Positions 1-11,012 are shown, counted from the stretch's first letter. The stretch is 64,000 nt of DNA from Muribaculaceae bacterium (GCA_029062005.1 JAIDQZ010000134.1:34793-98792); one strand, 5' to 3'. Notes: generated from the sequence alone by a model not told the origin. Numbers and translations: made by a program.

Positions 1-2
1 CG

Positions 3-1178
3 TTCTTCTTTGATGAAGACGGCAGGGCATATATTGTGAATAACGATGATGCTCCCGACGGCAAGGCAGAATATGACGGACATCGCACAGTGCGCGTAGT
101 GGAGTTTGATCCCGCCACCGACAAATGTGTCGGCGAGCGCCGGATAGTTGTCAATAAAGGATGCCGCCCTGAAGAAAAGCCGATATGGTGCGAAGGTCCG
201 CATATATATAAGGAAGGTGGCTGCTATTATCTGATGACAGCAGAAGGAGGCACCAGTGTCGGACACAGCGAGGTCATCTACAAGGGTCCTACTCCGTTTG
301 GCCCGTTCATTCCCTGGGATGCCAACCCTATTCTTACTCAGCGCACTCTTGACCCGAATCGTGAAAATCCTGTCACATGTGCCGGTCATGCCGACATGGT
401 CAAGACTCCGGAAGGCGACTGGTGGGGAGTGTTTCTCGCTTGCCGTCCTGTAGAGGGAGACAAGGAAAATCTTGGTAGGGAGACATTCCTCCTGCCTGTG
501 AAATGGACATCCGACGGATGGCCCCGCTTTGTGGAGAACGGCGAGACTGTTCCCTTGCTCGGTAGCAAGCCGGGTGTGATGAGAGGAGATAGGATCACCT
601 TCGGCAACTATAGCCGTAAGGATGAGTTTAATGACTCTACTCTTGATAATGAATGGATGACCCTTCGCGGTCCTGCCGCCGAATACTATTCGCTTACTCA
701 GAATCCGGGACACCTCACCGTGAAATGTGCGGATGTGAGATCGAGCGAGAAGGCTGTCCTCCCGTATGTATGCCGCAGGCTTAATCACCATAATTTCAAT
801 GCATGCACTCATATGACATTTATTCCTGAGAGTGATGCTCAGGTAGCGGGGATGCTTCTGCTGAAAGACGAGACCCATCAGTATCTTCTTGCTCGCACCA
901 AAAGCGGCGACACCCACAAGCTTGAGGTAAGGAAGATAGCTGAAGACGGAATTCATACATTAGCAGAAATTCCGGTTGATTCTGGATTGTCGACAGTTGA
1001 TTTCAAGATATCCGGCAATGGACTCAAATATGGATTCCATTATTCCACCGACGGGGGAAAGAACTGGCAGCTTCTTGCCGACGGTGTTGATGCCGGCTTC
1101 ACATCCACTGCTGAGGCAGGCGGTTTCACAGGCACCGTGGTCGGACTCTATGCTTCAAATGCAGAGACAATTGATTGA
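3..1178 (+). CDS. GH43 family glycosidase (beta-xylosidase/alpha-L-arabinofuranosidase-like) with C-terminal GH43_C2-like beta-sandwich; 5' truncated by window edge
   Basis: Frame is open to the window edge: bases 3-35 encode FFFDEDGRAYI, a GH43 blade motif, ahead of the listed GTG start at 36. Other motifs: KPIWCEGPHIYKEGGCYYLMTAEGGT, PVTCAGHADMVKTPEGDWWGVFLACRP. Confidence 0.85.
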   Translation, partial: FFFDEDGRAYIVNNDDAPDGKAEYDGHRTVRVVEFDPATDKCVGERRIVVNKGCRPEEKPIWCEGPHIYKEGGCYYLMTAEGGTSVGHSEVIYKGPTPFGPFIPWDANPILTQRTLDPNRENPVTCAGHADMVKTPEGDWWGVFLACRPVEGDKENLGRETFLLPVKWTSDGWPRFVENGETVPLLGSKPGVMRGDRITFGNYSRKDEFNDSTLDNEWMTLRGPAAEYYSLTQNPGHLTVKCADVRSSEKAVLPYVCRRLNHHNFNACTHMTFIPESDAQVAGMLLLKDETHQYLLARTKSGDTHKLEVRKIAEDGIHTLAEIPVDSGLSTVDFKISGNGLKYGFHYSTDGGKNWQLLADGVDAGFTSTAEAGGFTGTVVGLYASNAETID

Positions 1179-1215
1179 CGTGAAAATTTCCATTATACTT
1201 TAATATTTAATAGCG

Positions 1216-4200
1216 ATGAAAAATGTAAAAAATGCATTTCATTACATTGCGTTGCTTGCGATAATGTTGGTGACGGGCGCTTTGTCCGCCCATGCCGATA
1301 TCGTCAAGGGTAACGTGACTGATGAGTCGGGAGAGCCGCTCATCGGTGCGACTGTAATGGTTGTCGGGGTTCCGGGTGGTACTGCCACAGATATCGACGG
1401 CAACTATTCGATCAATGTACCTGACATCAAGAAAAATGAACTTAAATTCTCTTATGTCGGCATGGACCCACAGGTGGTCAAAGTCAATTCCCGAAAGGAG
1501 ATCAATGTGATCCTGAAATCGGGAGACACTTCTCTTGATGAGCTTGTAGTCGTAGGTTACGGTCAGCAGAAGAAGGCTTCTGTGGTCGGTGCGATAGCTC
1601 AGACCTCAGGTGCTACTCTTGCAAAGACCGGTGGTGTGTCGAGTATCGGTGCCGCCCTTACGGGTAACCTCCCCGGCGTGACCACGATGGCTTCATCAGG
1701 TATGCCCGGTGAGGAGGATCCTCAGATCGTGATCCGCGGACAGACTTCATGGAACGGTTCAGATCCTCTTATCCTTGTCGACGGTATCGAGCGTCCGATG
1801 AACTCGGTCGATATCAGCTCTGTCGAGTCTGTATCTGTGCTTAAGGATGCGTCCGCAACCGCTGTCTATGGTGTGAAGGGTGCGAATGGCGTCATCCTCA
1901 TCACTACCAAGCGTGGACAGGAGGGTCGTGCCGAGATAGGAGTTTCCGTCAACGCCGCTGTGAAAGTCGTATCAAAACTTCCCGGTGTGGAGGGTTCACC
2001 GGAAGCACTTTATATGCGCAACCGCATCATCGAGCGTGAGCTCGGTCTTCAGCCTGATTCATGGGTAGACATGACTCCGATGGACATTATAGAAAAGTAT
2101 AGAAATCCTGCCAATATAGAGGAATGGGATCGTTATCCCAACGTCGATTGGCAGAAGGAGCTTTTCAAGGATCATGCCATGGCTTACAACCCCAATATTA
2201 ATGTGCGTGGCGGTACGAAGTTTGTGAAATATTACGCTGCTCTTGACTATCTGCATGAAGGTGACCTTTATCGTGAATACAATGTAGGTCGCGGTTATAA
2301 GGGTGGTTTTGGCTACAACCGTATAAACTTCCGCTCGAATCTTGACTTTACCATCACTCCTACCACTACATTGAAGGTGAACCTCTCCGGTTCTCACGGT
2401 GAGAAGAAGGCTCCCTGGGGTCTTGGTGGAAACGATTGGCATACCACACAGCTTTGGTCGGCAGCATATAGTTCACCGCCGGATGCATTCCGTCCGATAT
2501 ATTCCGACGGCACCTGGGGTTATTATTCTCCCAACCAGCAGGCTGCCCAGAACTCAATGCAGGGTGTCGCTACCGGTGGTATCGGTTATACTACCACCAC
2601 CCGTATCAATACGGACTTCACTCTTGAGCAGGATCTTAAGTTCATCACCCCCGGTCTCCGTGCAAGTGCCATGATTTCCTGGGACAACAACATGCAGGAA
2701 GTCAACCGCGGTATTTGGGAAAACTGGTATAAGCCACAGAGAAAGTGGATAGATCCGGTCACCGGTGAAGTGACATGGGAACAGACTAAGGAGCCTAACG
2801 GGTTGGAATTCAGCGAGGACCTGAAATGGAGTACCCAGTCAGGTGAAATCAATCAGTATGCTACCAACCGTTATCTATTCTATCAGGCTCAGCTCTTCTA
2901 CGGACGTCAGTTCGGTAAGCATGACGTGACGGCGATGGGTGTGTTCAACCGTGCTGAGAATACATTCGGTACAGACTTTACAAGCTTCCGTGAGGACTGG
3001 GCTTTCCGTGCCACTTATAACTTTGACGACCGCTACTTTGCAGAATTCAACGGTGCTTACAACGGTTCTGAGAAGTTCGGACGCGGTTATCGTTTCGATT
3101 TCTTCCCCTCGGGTGCTATCGGATGGCGTATCAGCGAGGAAAAGTTCATGAACTGGAGCCGTGGATGGCTCGACAACCTGAAGGTGCGTTACTCTATAGG
3201 TGAGGTGGGCGATGACAATATCTCTGGCGTTCGTTTCCTATACCTGACTCAATGGGCTGCCGGCGGTAACGCCAACTTCTTCCCCAACGGAGCAAGTCCC
3301 TATATATATTATAAGGAAAAGTCGCAGGGTAATCCCGATATACATTGGGAAACAGCCATCAAGCAGAATCTCGGTATCGACTTCACTCTTGTAAAGGGTA
3401 TGTTCAACGGTACCATTGAATTGTTCAAGGAGCAGCGTAAGGATATTCTTGTATCAGGAGATGAACGCGCGATTCCGTCATACTTTGGTGGAAAGGCTCC
3501 TATGGCAAACCTCGGTAAGGTCAACAGTAAGGGCTATGAGCTTGAGCTTCGCTTCAACTATACTTTTGCTAACGACATGCACCTTTGGGCTAACCTCAAC
3601 ATGACTCATTCAGAAAATAAGGTTATGGAAAAGGATGACCCCGCTCTCATGGAGGCTTATCGTAAGAGCGCAGGATACATGATCGGTCAGGACCGTATCG
3701 TCTACGATGCCGGATATGCACAGACCTGGGATGATGTCATCGCTATGACTCCACATAACACCAACGACACACAGAAACTTCCGGGTCAGCCGATCATGGT
3801 CGACTATAATGGCGACGGTGTGATCGACAGCTCTGACTCCACTCCATACGGTTACAGCTCCATACCGCAGAATACCTACAATGCCACAATAGGTCTCGAT
3901 TGGAAAGGCTGGAGCATCTATCTTCAGATGTATGGTGTGACCAACGTGCAGCGTACCGTAGTGTTCGAATCATATCGCAACAACATGAGCACACTCTATG
4001 CAGGTGTCAATTTCTGGTCGCCGGGTGTTGCAGATGCAGATGTAGACCGTCCGCTTCCTGTATGGAACGCCACTCCGAGTTATTACAATGGTTGGGACAA
4101 CCGTTATAATCACTATGACGGATCTTACTTCCGTCTCAAGAATGTGGAAATCGCCTATACCTGGACGAGCGGCTGGATCAAGAAGATCGGTCTGAGCAAC

Positions 4201-4353
4201 CTCAAGGTCTATATCAACGGCAACAACCTCCTGCAGTGGAGCCATATGCCAGACGACCGTGAGAGCAACTTCGCTGCCGGCGGCGGCAATGCATCCTTGG
4301 GTGCTTATCCTACTGTACGTCGTTTCAACCTTGGTATCAAGTTCGACATCTAA
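1216..4353 (+). CDS. SusC/RagA-family TonB-dependent outer-membrane transporter (first of tandem pair, XusA-like)
   Basis: Signal peptide, carboxypeptidase-regulatory-like domain (VKGNVTDESGEPLIGATVMVVG), LDELVVVGYGQQKKASVVGAI, plug motif LILVDGIERPMNSVDISSVESVSVLKDASATAVYGVKGANGVILITTKRG. Confidence 0.95.
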   Translation: MKNVKNAFHYIALLAIMLVTGALSAHADIVKGNVTDESGEPLIGATVMVVGVPGGTATDIDGNYSINVPDIKKNELKFSYVGMDPQVVKVNSRKEINVILKSGDTSLDELVVVGYGQQKKASVVGAIAQTSGATLAKTGGVSSIGAALTGNLPGVTTMASSGMPGEEDPQIVIRGQTSWNGSDPLILVDGIERPMNSVDISSVESVSVLKDASATAVYGVKGANGVILITTKRGQEGRAEIGVSVNAAVKVVSKLPGVEGSPEALYMRNRIIERELGLQPDSWVDMTPMDIIEKYRNPANIEEWDRYPNVDWQKELFKDHAMAYNPNINVRGGTKFVKYYAALDYLHEGDLYREYNVGRGYKGGFGYNRINFRSNLDFTITPTTTLKVNLSGSHGEKKAPWGLGGNDWHTTQLWSAAYSSPPDAFRPIYSDGTWGYYSPNQQAAQNSMQGVATGGIGYTTTTRINTDFTLEQDLKFITPGLRASAMISWDNNMQEVNRGIWENWYKPQRKWIDPVTGEVTWEQTKEPNGLEFSEDLKWSTQSGEINQYATNRYLFYQAQLFYGRQFGKHDVTAMGVFNRAENTFGTDFTSFREDWAFRATYNFDDRYFAEFNGAYNGSEKFGRGYRFDFFPSGAIGWRISEEKFMNWSRGWLDNLKVRYSIGEVGDDNISGVRFLYLTQWAAGGNANFFPNGASPYIYYKEKSQGNPDIHWETAIKQNLGIDFTLVKGMFNGTIELFKEQRKDILVSGDERAIPSYFGGKAPMANLGKVNSKGYELELRFNYTFANDMHLWANLNMTHSENKVMEKDDPALMEAYRKSAGYMIGQDRIVYDAGYAQTWDDVIAMTPHNTNDTQKLPGQPIMVDYNGDGVIDSSDSTPYGYSSIPQNTYNATIGLDWKGWSIYLQMYGVTNVQRTVVFESYRNNMSTLYAGVNFWSPGVADADVDRPLPVWNATPSYYNGWDNRYNHYDGSYFRLKNVEIAYTWTSGWIKKIGLSNLKVYINGNNLLQWSHMPDDRESNFAAGGGNASLGAYPTVRRFNLGIKFDI

Positions 4354-4365
4354 CCTTTCAAAAAA

Positions 4366-6321
4366 ATGAAAAAGATTAAAATTAATATATTAGCAATTCT
4401 TGCAGCCCTGTTGGCATGCGGCTCTTTCACAAGCTGCACCGACTATCTCGACAAGGCGCCCGAGAGCGATATCTCGGAAGACGAGGCTTTCAAGAATTTC
4501 AAGAATTTCCAGGGATTCGTGGAGGAAATGTACTTCTGTCTCCCTAATTTCACTACTTGCTATTGGAACAACTCTTTCAACTGGGGAGAGGATGAATTCA
4601 CCGGAATCAACGAGACCTACATGATGTGTGACAAGGTCGATAAAGGTGACTTCTGGGGCTGGCAGGCTGAGCACGACGGCTGGGGTTGCGGTTTCCTGGA
4701 CATCAACGGTTTTGATCCGGTTGCTTATTGCGATCTCACAAAAGGCACTCAGGTGACACTCTGGCAGGGAGCATGGTATGCCATCCGCAAGGCAAACCTT
4801 GGTCTCGCCAATCTCGAACGCCTTACCGAGGCGAGCCGTGAGGAGCGCGATATGATCAAGGGTCAGCTTCTTTTCTTCCGTGGTTTCTATCATTTCATGC
4901 TCATGCAGTATTTCGGCGGCCTTCCTTATATCGACGAGGTGCTTGGAAGCAGCGCCCTCAGCAATCCACGTCTGACTTATGCGGAATGCGCTGAAAGGGC
5001 AGCGGAAGACCTTCGCGCCGCAGCGGATCTTCTTCCGATCAACTGGGATTCAACTCAGCCCGGTGCATATACAAAAGGAAAGAACGATCTCCGTATCAAC
5101 AAGATCATGGCTCTCGGATATCTTGGCAAGAATCTTCTCTGGGCAGGATCTCCGCTTATGACCAACGATCCTAACCTTGCTGCTCATGGCGGTACTCCTC
5201 GCCCCTCCAACGCTTTGGGTTATAACGAGGATTTCTGTAAGCGTGCCGCCGAGGCTTTTGGTGAATTGCTCACTCTCGTGGAGTCAGGTCAGACACAATA
5301 CAAGCTTGTGGCGTTCAAGAACTACAAGAGCCTCTTCCTCACTCATCAGCAGGGTGGTCTGATGCCGGGATCCACCGAGGCTATCTATCGTAATCCTTGC
5401 AGCGACTGGAACCGTTCAAACTGGGGTCAGACTTCCGACTATTGCTCCAAGAAGATCAATAAATCAAATATCTGCTATCATCCTACTGCCAACTACGTGA
5501 ATTATTATGGTATGGCAAACGGTCTTCCTCTTGATGATCCTGACTCAGGCTTCGATCCGACGCATCCGTGGAAAGGTCGTGATCCGCGATTCTACCATGA
5601 CATACGTTTCGACGGCTGCGACCTCGTGCCTTGCGGCGATGAGGATGCCAAGCCGGTGAGATATGCTCCTCTATATACCGACGGTGCATTGCGTAGCCCG
5701 ACAGAGGGTAGCCGTTCAGGATATCTCAATTATAAGTTCATACTTGAGACGTTCAACCAGTGGGATAAAATGGGAGGTCAGGACAACTATGGTGCCAACA
5801 ACCATATGCTGATTCCTTACATGCGTTTGGCTGACGTATACCTGATGTATGCTGAGGCTGCCTGCAACGCTAAGGGCTCGGCTTCCGGTAAATCCGACAA
5901 TTGCTCGCTCACAGCTGAGGATGCTATCAATGTCATCCGCGACCGTGCAGGAGTTTCCCCGGTCAACAGGAAGTTCACCGGTTCCCTTGACAAGTTCATG
6001 AGCGAGGTTCGTCGTGAACGTGCAGTGGAGCTTGCATTCGAGTCTCACCGTTTCACCGATCTACGCCGCTGGATGCTCATTGACAAGTATCCTTATAATA
6101 TCAAGACTTCCCAGGAATTCACACGTGCAGGTAGCACTTCCGGAATCGACAAGGATTCTTCTGTAGGTATCAATAAGAACGATCCCACTCAGAATGAGGT
6201 GTTGGGATGGTCGGAGAAAGTGGTTGTCGAGCGCAACCTCAGCTCGAAGCACTACTGGCTCCCTCTGAAGGTCAAAGACGTATCGATGTATCCTGAATTC
6301 TATCAGAATCCCGGCTGGTGA
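4366..6321 (+). CDS. SusD/RagB-family surface glycan-binding lipoprotein (XusB-like)
   Basis: Lipobox FTSC; TDYLDKAPESDISEDEAF; RNxR...FRGFYHF; C-terminal WLPLKVKDVSMYPEFYQNPGW. Starts 12 bp after the SusC stop. Confidence 0.95.
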   Translation: MKKIKINILAILAALLACGSFTSCTDYLDKAPESDISEDEAFKNFKNFQGFVEEMYFCLPNFTTCYWNNSFNWGEDEFTGINETYMMCDKVDKGDFWGWQAEHDGWGCGFLDINGFDPVAYCDLTKGTQVTLWQGAWYAIRKANLGLANLERLTEASREERDMIKGQLLFFRGFYHFMLMQYFGGLPYIDEVLGSSALSNPRLTYAECAERAAEDLRAAADLLPINWDSTQPGAYTKGKNDLRINKIMALGYLGKNLLWAGSPLMTNDPNLAAHGGTPRPSNALGYNEDFCKRAAEAFGELLTLVESGQTQYKLVAFKNYKSLFLTHQQGGLMPGSTEAIYRNPCSDWNRSNWGQTSDYCSKKINKSNICYHPTANYVNYYGMANGLPLDDPDSGFDPTHPWKGRDPRFYHDIRFDGCDLVPCGDEDAKPVRYAPLYTDGALRSPTEGSRSGYLNYKFILETFNQWDKMGGQDNYGANNHMLIPYMRLADVYLMYAEAACNAKGSASGKSDNCSLTAEDAINVIRDRAGVSPVNRKFTGSLDKFMSEVRRERAVELAFESHRFTDLRRWMLIDKYPYNIKTSQEFTRAGSTSGIDKDSSVGINKNDPTQNEVLGWSEKVVVERNLSSKHYWLPLKVKDVSMYPEFYQNPGW

Positions 6322-6348
6322 TAATAACCCCATAATTACATTTCTATA

Positions 6349-9216
6349 ATGAAACATCTAAATAACATCATATATCCATTTGCAGCTGCTGTGCTCATGA
6401 CTGCACCCGGAGCATTCGCACAGGATGCCGAGGATCACGTGATTCCGGCTGACTCCCTGCCACAGGGAATTCAGCTTGCCTTCCGCACTGCCGACGGCGG
6501 TGATATCCTCGGCGGCGTTTCGGCTGTGAATGTGGCTGAACTCGATAAGAAAAGCTTCACCGACTATAGCCTTTCCAACATGTCGGCGCTTACCACAGGC
6601 TACAACGGCCAGCTTTGGGGTATGGGCGATGCTCTGGTGCTTGTAGACGGTGTACCCCGTGATGCAAACAATATTCTTCCGCAGGAGATCGAAAGCATAT
6701 CATTCCTTAAAGGTGCCCAGGCTGTTGTGCTATACGGCTCGACTGCTGCAAAGGGTGTGATCCTGATCACCACCAAGAGAGGAAATACCAACGGTCTTCA
6801 GATCTCTGTGCGTGGCAACGCAAGCATGTACGTGCCCAAGAGATATCAGAAATATCTCGGGGCTGCCGAGTACATGACCCTCTTCAACGAGGCTCGTGCC
6901 AATGACGGGCTTGATCCGTCGTTCTCCGACATGGATATCTACAACTACGGTTCTCACAATAATCTTTCACGCTATCCCGACATCAACTTCTTCTCCGACG
7001 ACTACCTTAAGAAGAACTGGATGAAATATGAGGGACAGGCTGAATTCAAAGGGGGCGCCAAGTTTGCTCAGTTCTATTGCCTTGTCGACGTATATCATGT
7101 AGGAGACGTGATCAACTTCGGTGAAGGCAAGCACAACGGTCAGACCCGTCTTAGCCTTCGTGGCAATATCGACCTCCGTCTCAATGACTGGGTTACAGGC
7201 TGGGTCAATACGAGCGCGACTTTCTATGACAACCGCTACGACCGTGCCAATTACTGGAACAGCGCTTCCACCATGCGTCCTGCTGTTCAGGGTAATTCAC
7301 CGTTCGTGCCGTTTATTCCTATCGATGCTGTAGAACCCGACGATGAGGAAAGCTGGGCTCTTATCAACAACAGCAACTATCTTATCGACGGCAAGTATCT
7401 TCTCGGTGGCACTCAGCAGTATCAGACCAACGCATTCGCTGCCATGTATGCTGCCGGATACACAAAGTCCACCACCCGTCAGCTTCAGTTTGATGCCGGC
7501 ATCCGTGTCGATTTCCGTAAGGCAGTGCCCGGTCTTTCATTTACGGCGCACGGTGCAGTAGACTACAACACACAGTACAGCACTTCGCTTACCCCGGATT
7601 ATGCTGTCTATGAAGCTACATGGGCAAACTACGGAGGCAGGGATGTCATCACATCACTGAAGAAATATAATGATGACTTCACAAGCGGCAATATGGGTCT
7701 GTCAGGCTCTTCCGAGCGTCAGACTATGCTTTTCTCCGGTCAGTTTGACTATAAGCGCACATTCAATGACGTGCACACTGTAGATGCGACTCTGGTGGCT
7801 CACGCATATAAGAGGACTGTTTCAGGTCAGTATCACAGAAACACCAACGCTACATTCGCGCTTCGTGCTGCCTATGACTATGCCAACCGCTATTATGCTG
7901 AGTTCAACGGTGCAGTCAACCATTCAGTACGTTTCAAACCGGGACACCGCAACGGTTTCTCTCCGGTGGGAAGTATCGGATGGAGAATCAAGAACGAGGA
8001 GTTCCTGAAAGATAATGACGTGATCAGTGATCTCCGTGTAAATGCCACTTACGGTGTACTCCTTCAGGATATCGATGTGCTGAAGAATGAGGATCCGAAT
8101 CAGTTTGACAGCTCGTTCTATCTCTGGGACGGACGTTTCTCAGCCAACGGAGCATGGTGGGGCTGGAACGACGGTCACAACAGCATCACGACCTTCATCA
8201 GCACGCAGGGTGAGAATCCGGATCTGACTTTCGTTAAGCGCAAGGAGTTCAACGTGGGTCTTGACATGGGATTCCTGAATAATATGATTCGCCTTTCCGG
8301 TGCATACTATCGCACAAACGTTTCCGGTCTTCCCGTTCAGGCTACGACAATATTCCCGAGCTATATGCTCGGTGGCTGGAGCTCCGAAGGCAACAGCAAT
8401 TCATTCATCCCTTATGTCAACTACAATGCATACAGGGTGGAAGGTTTTGAACTTGGTGTCAACTTCAATAAGAACTTCGGTGACTTCAAGGTCGGTTTCG
8501 GTGCCAACGTGATGTATAACGACATCGTCAACACCCAGATATTCGAGAATTACGAATACGAATGGCAGAAGACAGAAGGCGCTCACCGCGATGCAATGCG
8601 CGGCTACAAGTGTCTCGGTTTCTTCCAGAGTGAGGAGGAGATCGCGGAGAGTGCTCTTATCAACAGCAATACCAAGCCCGGCGATCTTAAATATAAGGAT
8701 ATGAACGATGACGGTATCATCGATTCAAAAGATATGGTGGAGATCGGACGCTGGAATCAGCCGTGGAATTATGGTCTGAACCTTACTCTCGGATATAAGG
8801 GATTCACTCTCTTTGTTACCGCTACAGGTGCAGCAGGCGGCACAGGCATTAAGACTAATGATGCCGCCTGGGTATTCGGCGATCGCAAATATACCGAAAT
8901 CGTGCGTGGTCGCTGGACTCCCGAGACTGCATCTACCGCTACATATCCGCGTCTTACAACCCAGGGTGGGGAACTCAACTTCGTTTATTCCGATTTCTGG
9001 ACCTACGATGCAAGCTCTTTCGGTATTGACCAGATCCAGCTTACATATGACTTCCCTGCAAAATGGTTTGCCGGCAAGTTTGTAAAGGGTCTTCAGGCTT
9101 ATGTCAACGGCAACAGTATCTGGTGGACCGGCAAGGAGAAAGCATACCGCGAGACTAATATCGGTTCAGGTCCGCAGACCCGTAATTTCAACTTTGGTGT
9201 CAAAGTAAACTTCTAA
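6349..9216 (+). CDS. Second SusC-family TonB-dependent transporter (XusC-like), no recognisable N-terminal CarboxypepD_reg-like domain and reduced plug start
   Basis: ALVLVDGVPRDANNILPQEIESISFLKGAQAVVLYGSTAAKGVILITTKRG; RWTPETASTATYPRL; no DEVVVVGYG-like motif. Confidence 0.9.
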   Translation: MKHLNNIIYPFAAAVLMTAPGAFAQDAEDHVIPADSLPQGIQLAFRTADGGDILGGVSAVNVAELDKKSFTDYSLSNMSALTTGYNGQLWGMGDALVLVDGVPRDANNILPQEIESISFLKGAQAVVLYGSTAAKGVILITTKRGNTNGLQISVRGNASMYVPKRYQKYLGAAEYMTLFNEARANDGLDPSFSDMDIYNYGSHNNLSRYPDINFFSDDYLKKNWMKYEGQAEFKGGAKFAQFYCLVDVYHVGDVINFGEGKHNGQTRLSLRGNIDLRLNDWVTGWVNTSATFYDNRYDRANYWNSASTMRPAVQGNSPFVPFIPIDAVEPDDEESWALINNSNYLIDGKYLLGGTQQYQTNAFAAMYAAGYTKSTTRQLQFDAGIRVDFRKAVPGLSFTAHGAVDYNTQYSTSLTPDYAVYEATWANYGGRDVITSLKKYNDDFTSGNMGLSGSSERQTMLFSGQFDYKRTFNDVHTVDATLVAHAYKRTVSGQYHRNTNATFALRAAYDYANRYYAEFNGAVNHSVRFKPGHRNGFSPVGSIGWRIKNEEFLKDNDVISDLRVNATYGVLLQDIDVLKNEDPNQFDSSFYLWDGRFSANGAWWGWNDGHNSITTFISTQGENPDLTFVKRKEFNVGLDMGFLNNMIRLSGAYYRTNVSGLPVQATTIFPSYMLGGWSSEGNSNSFIPYVNYNAYRVEGFELGVNFNKNFGDFKVGFGANVMYNDIVNTQIFENYEYEWQKTEGAHRDAMRGYKCLGFFQSEEEIAESALINSNTKPGDLKYKDMNDDGIIDSKDMVEIGRWNQPWNYGLNLTLGYKGFTLFVTATGAAGGTGIKTNDAAWVFGDRKYTEIVRGRWTPETASTATYPRLTTQGGELNFVYSDFWTYDASSFGIDQIQLTYDFPAKWFAGKFVKGLQAYVNGNSIWWTGKEKAYRETNIGSGPQTRNFNFGVKVNF

Positions 9217-9230
9217 ACTAATTCTACAAC

Positions 9231-11012
9231 ATGAACAATATATTTAAAGCTGGAGTATTTTCATTGATCGCCTGCGCTTTTGTCGCTTGCGACGATGTGT
9301 TCGAGCCGCTTCCCGAAAACAATCTTCCGATTGATTTTATGGTGCAGAATTCAACATATGCTGAAAATACCCTGGGTAATGTTTACGCCTACATGCCGGC
9401 ATTCGATGTCAACAACCTGAGCGAGGTTGCGACTGATGATGCTGTGCACAATCAAGCAGACAACAGCTGGCGAAGGATAGCCTCCGGCTCCTGGACTTCT
9501 CAGTTCAACCCGACAAACCGCTGGGAAATGGCGCGTATGTGCATCCAGTATTGCAACCTTATCCTCTCTGTAGTCGATGAAGTGGCTTGGGTGAAGGATC
9601 CTGTTGCAAACGTTTGTTTCCGCGATCGTTTCTATGGTGAGGCTCACGCCTTGCGCGGCATCCTTATGTATAATCTCCTGCAGGCACATGCCGGAGTCGA
9701 TGCTTCCGGTCAGCTTCTCGGTATTCCTGTGGTGACGGCTTTTGAAGATGGCTCAAGCAACTTCAACGTGCCGCGTGACACATATGCCGATTGCTATCAG
9801 GCTATGATGGAGGATTTCAATACAGCTTTGGAATATCTTCCCGATGATTTCCATTCATATGATCTTTATACGAATCCCAATGCTCTCGATGAGCTCAAGA
9901 AGAGGTATCCCGAGATTACGGAAGGTATTGCCAACCGTGTTTTCGGCGAGACATTCGGAGGCAGAATGTGCGGACAGATCGTGAAGGCATTCAAGTCTCG
10001 TGCTGCCCTGATGGCGGCAAGTCCTGCTTTCGCGCAGTCCGGCGTTACCTGGCAGGATGCTGCTGATGCAGCTGCCGATGTCCTGAAAGGAATCAACGGC
10101 ATTGCCGGTCTTGATCCCGACGGTCTTACCTGGTATGCCGATCCTAACATGAAGGACCTCAATGCCGGAATCTGTCCTAAGGAGGTGATCTGGCGTACGT
10201 CTAAAGGTGAAAGCAATGATCTGGAGAAGACTTACTTCCCCCCGACGCTTTATGGCAGCGGAAGGGTAAATCCGAGTCATAACCTTGCCATGGCATTTCC
10301 TATGGCGAACGGATATCCGACTTCCGATCCCAAGTCAGGATATGATGATCAGAACCCATATGACAACCGCGATCCCCGTTTCTATCATTACATCATCCAC
10401 AATGGAGCACTCGAAGGATCCACAAATGCCGTGATCAATACCGCTGCTGATTCTCCTACAAACGACGGTCTTGAGAAGATTGCGACTTCAACCCGTACCG
10501 GATACTATATGAAGAAGCATCTTCGTATGGATGTGAATACCGGTGTCGGCGGCAGCGAGACCAAGCAGTTCCATTATACGGCACGTCTGCGCTACACTGA
10601 GTTCTTCCTCAACTATGCCGAGGCGATGAACGAGGCTCAGGGTCCGATGGCTTCGGGCTCTGCCGGATATTCAGCTTATGATGTGGTCAAGGCGCTTCGT
10701 CAGCGTGCAGGTGTAGGAGCCGACAATGGCGACGAATACCTTGAAAGCATAAAGGGCGACAAGGAAAAGATGCGTGAGCTGATCCGCAACGAGCGCCGCC
10801 TCGAACTTTGCTTTGAAGGCTTCCGCTTCTATGACCTGCGCCGCTGGAAAGCGAATCTTAACGAGACAGTTCAGGGTATCCGTATCGAGGGCGGTGTCTA
10901 TACTCCGTTTGATGTTGAGACCCGCAACTTCAAGGATTACATGATCTATGGTCCTATTCCTTATTCAGAGACACTGAAATTCAGTAATCTCCAGCAAAAT
11001 GCCGGATGGTAA
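9231..11012 (+). CDS. Second SusD-family lipoprotein (XusD-like)
   Basis: Lipobox FVAC; RNERRLELCFEGFRFYDLRRWK; C-terminal PIPYSETLKFSNLQQNAGW. Confidence 0.93.
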   Translation: MNNIFKAGVFSLIACAFVACDDVFEPLPENNLPIDFMVQNSTYAENTLGNVYAYMPAFDVNNLSEVATDDAVHNQADNSWRRIASGSWTSQFNPTNRWEMARMCIQYCNLILSVVDEVAWVKDPVANVCFRDRFYGEAHALRGILMYNLLQAHAGVDASGQLLGIPVVTAFEDGSSNFNVPRDTYADCYQAMMEDFNTALEYLPDDFHSYDLYTNPNALDELKKRYPEITEGIANRVFGETFGGRMCGQIVKAFKSRAALMAASPAFAQSGVTWQDAADAAADVLKGINGIAGLDPDGLTWYADPNMKDLNAGICPKEVIWRTSKGESNDLEKTYFPPTLYGSGRVNPSHNLAMAFPMANGYPTSDPKSGYDDQNPYDNRDPRFYHYIIHNGALEGSTNAVINTAADSPTNDGLEKIATSTRTGYYMKKHLRMDVNTGVGGSETKQFHYTARLRYTEFFLNYAEAMNEAQGPMASGSAGYSAYDVVKALRQRAGVGADNGDEYLESIKGDKEKMRELIRNERRLELCFEGFRFYDLRRWKANLNETVQGIRIEGGVYTPFDVETRNFKDYMIYGPIPYSETLKFSNLQQNAGW

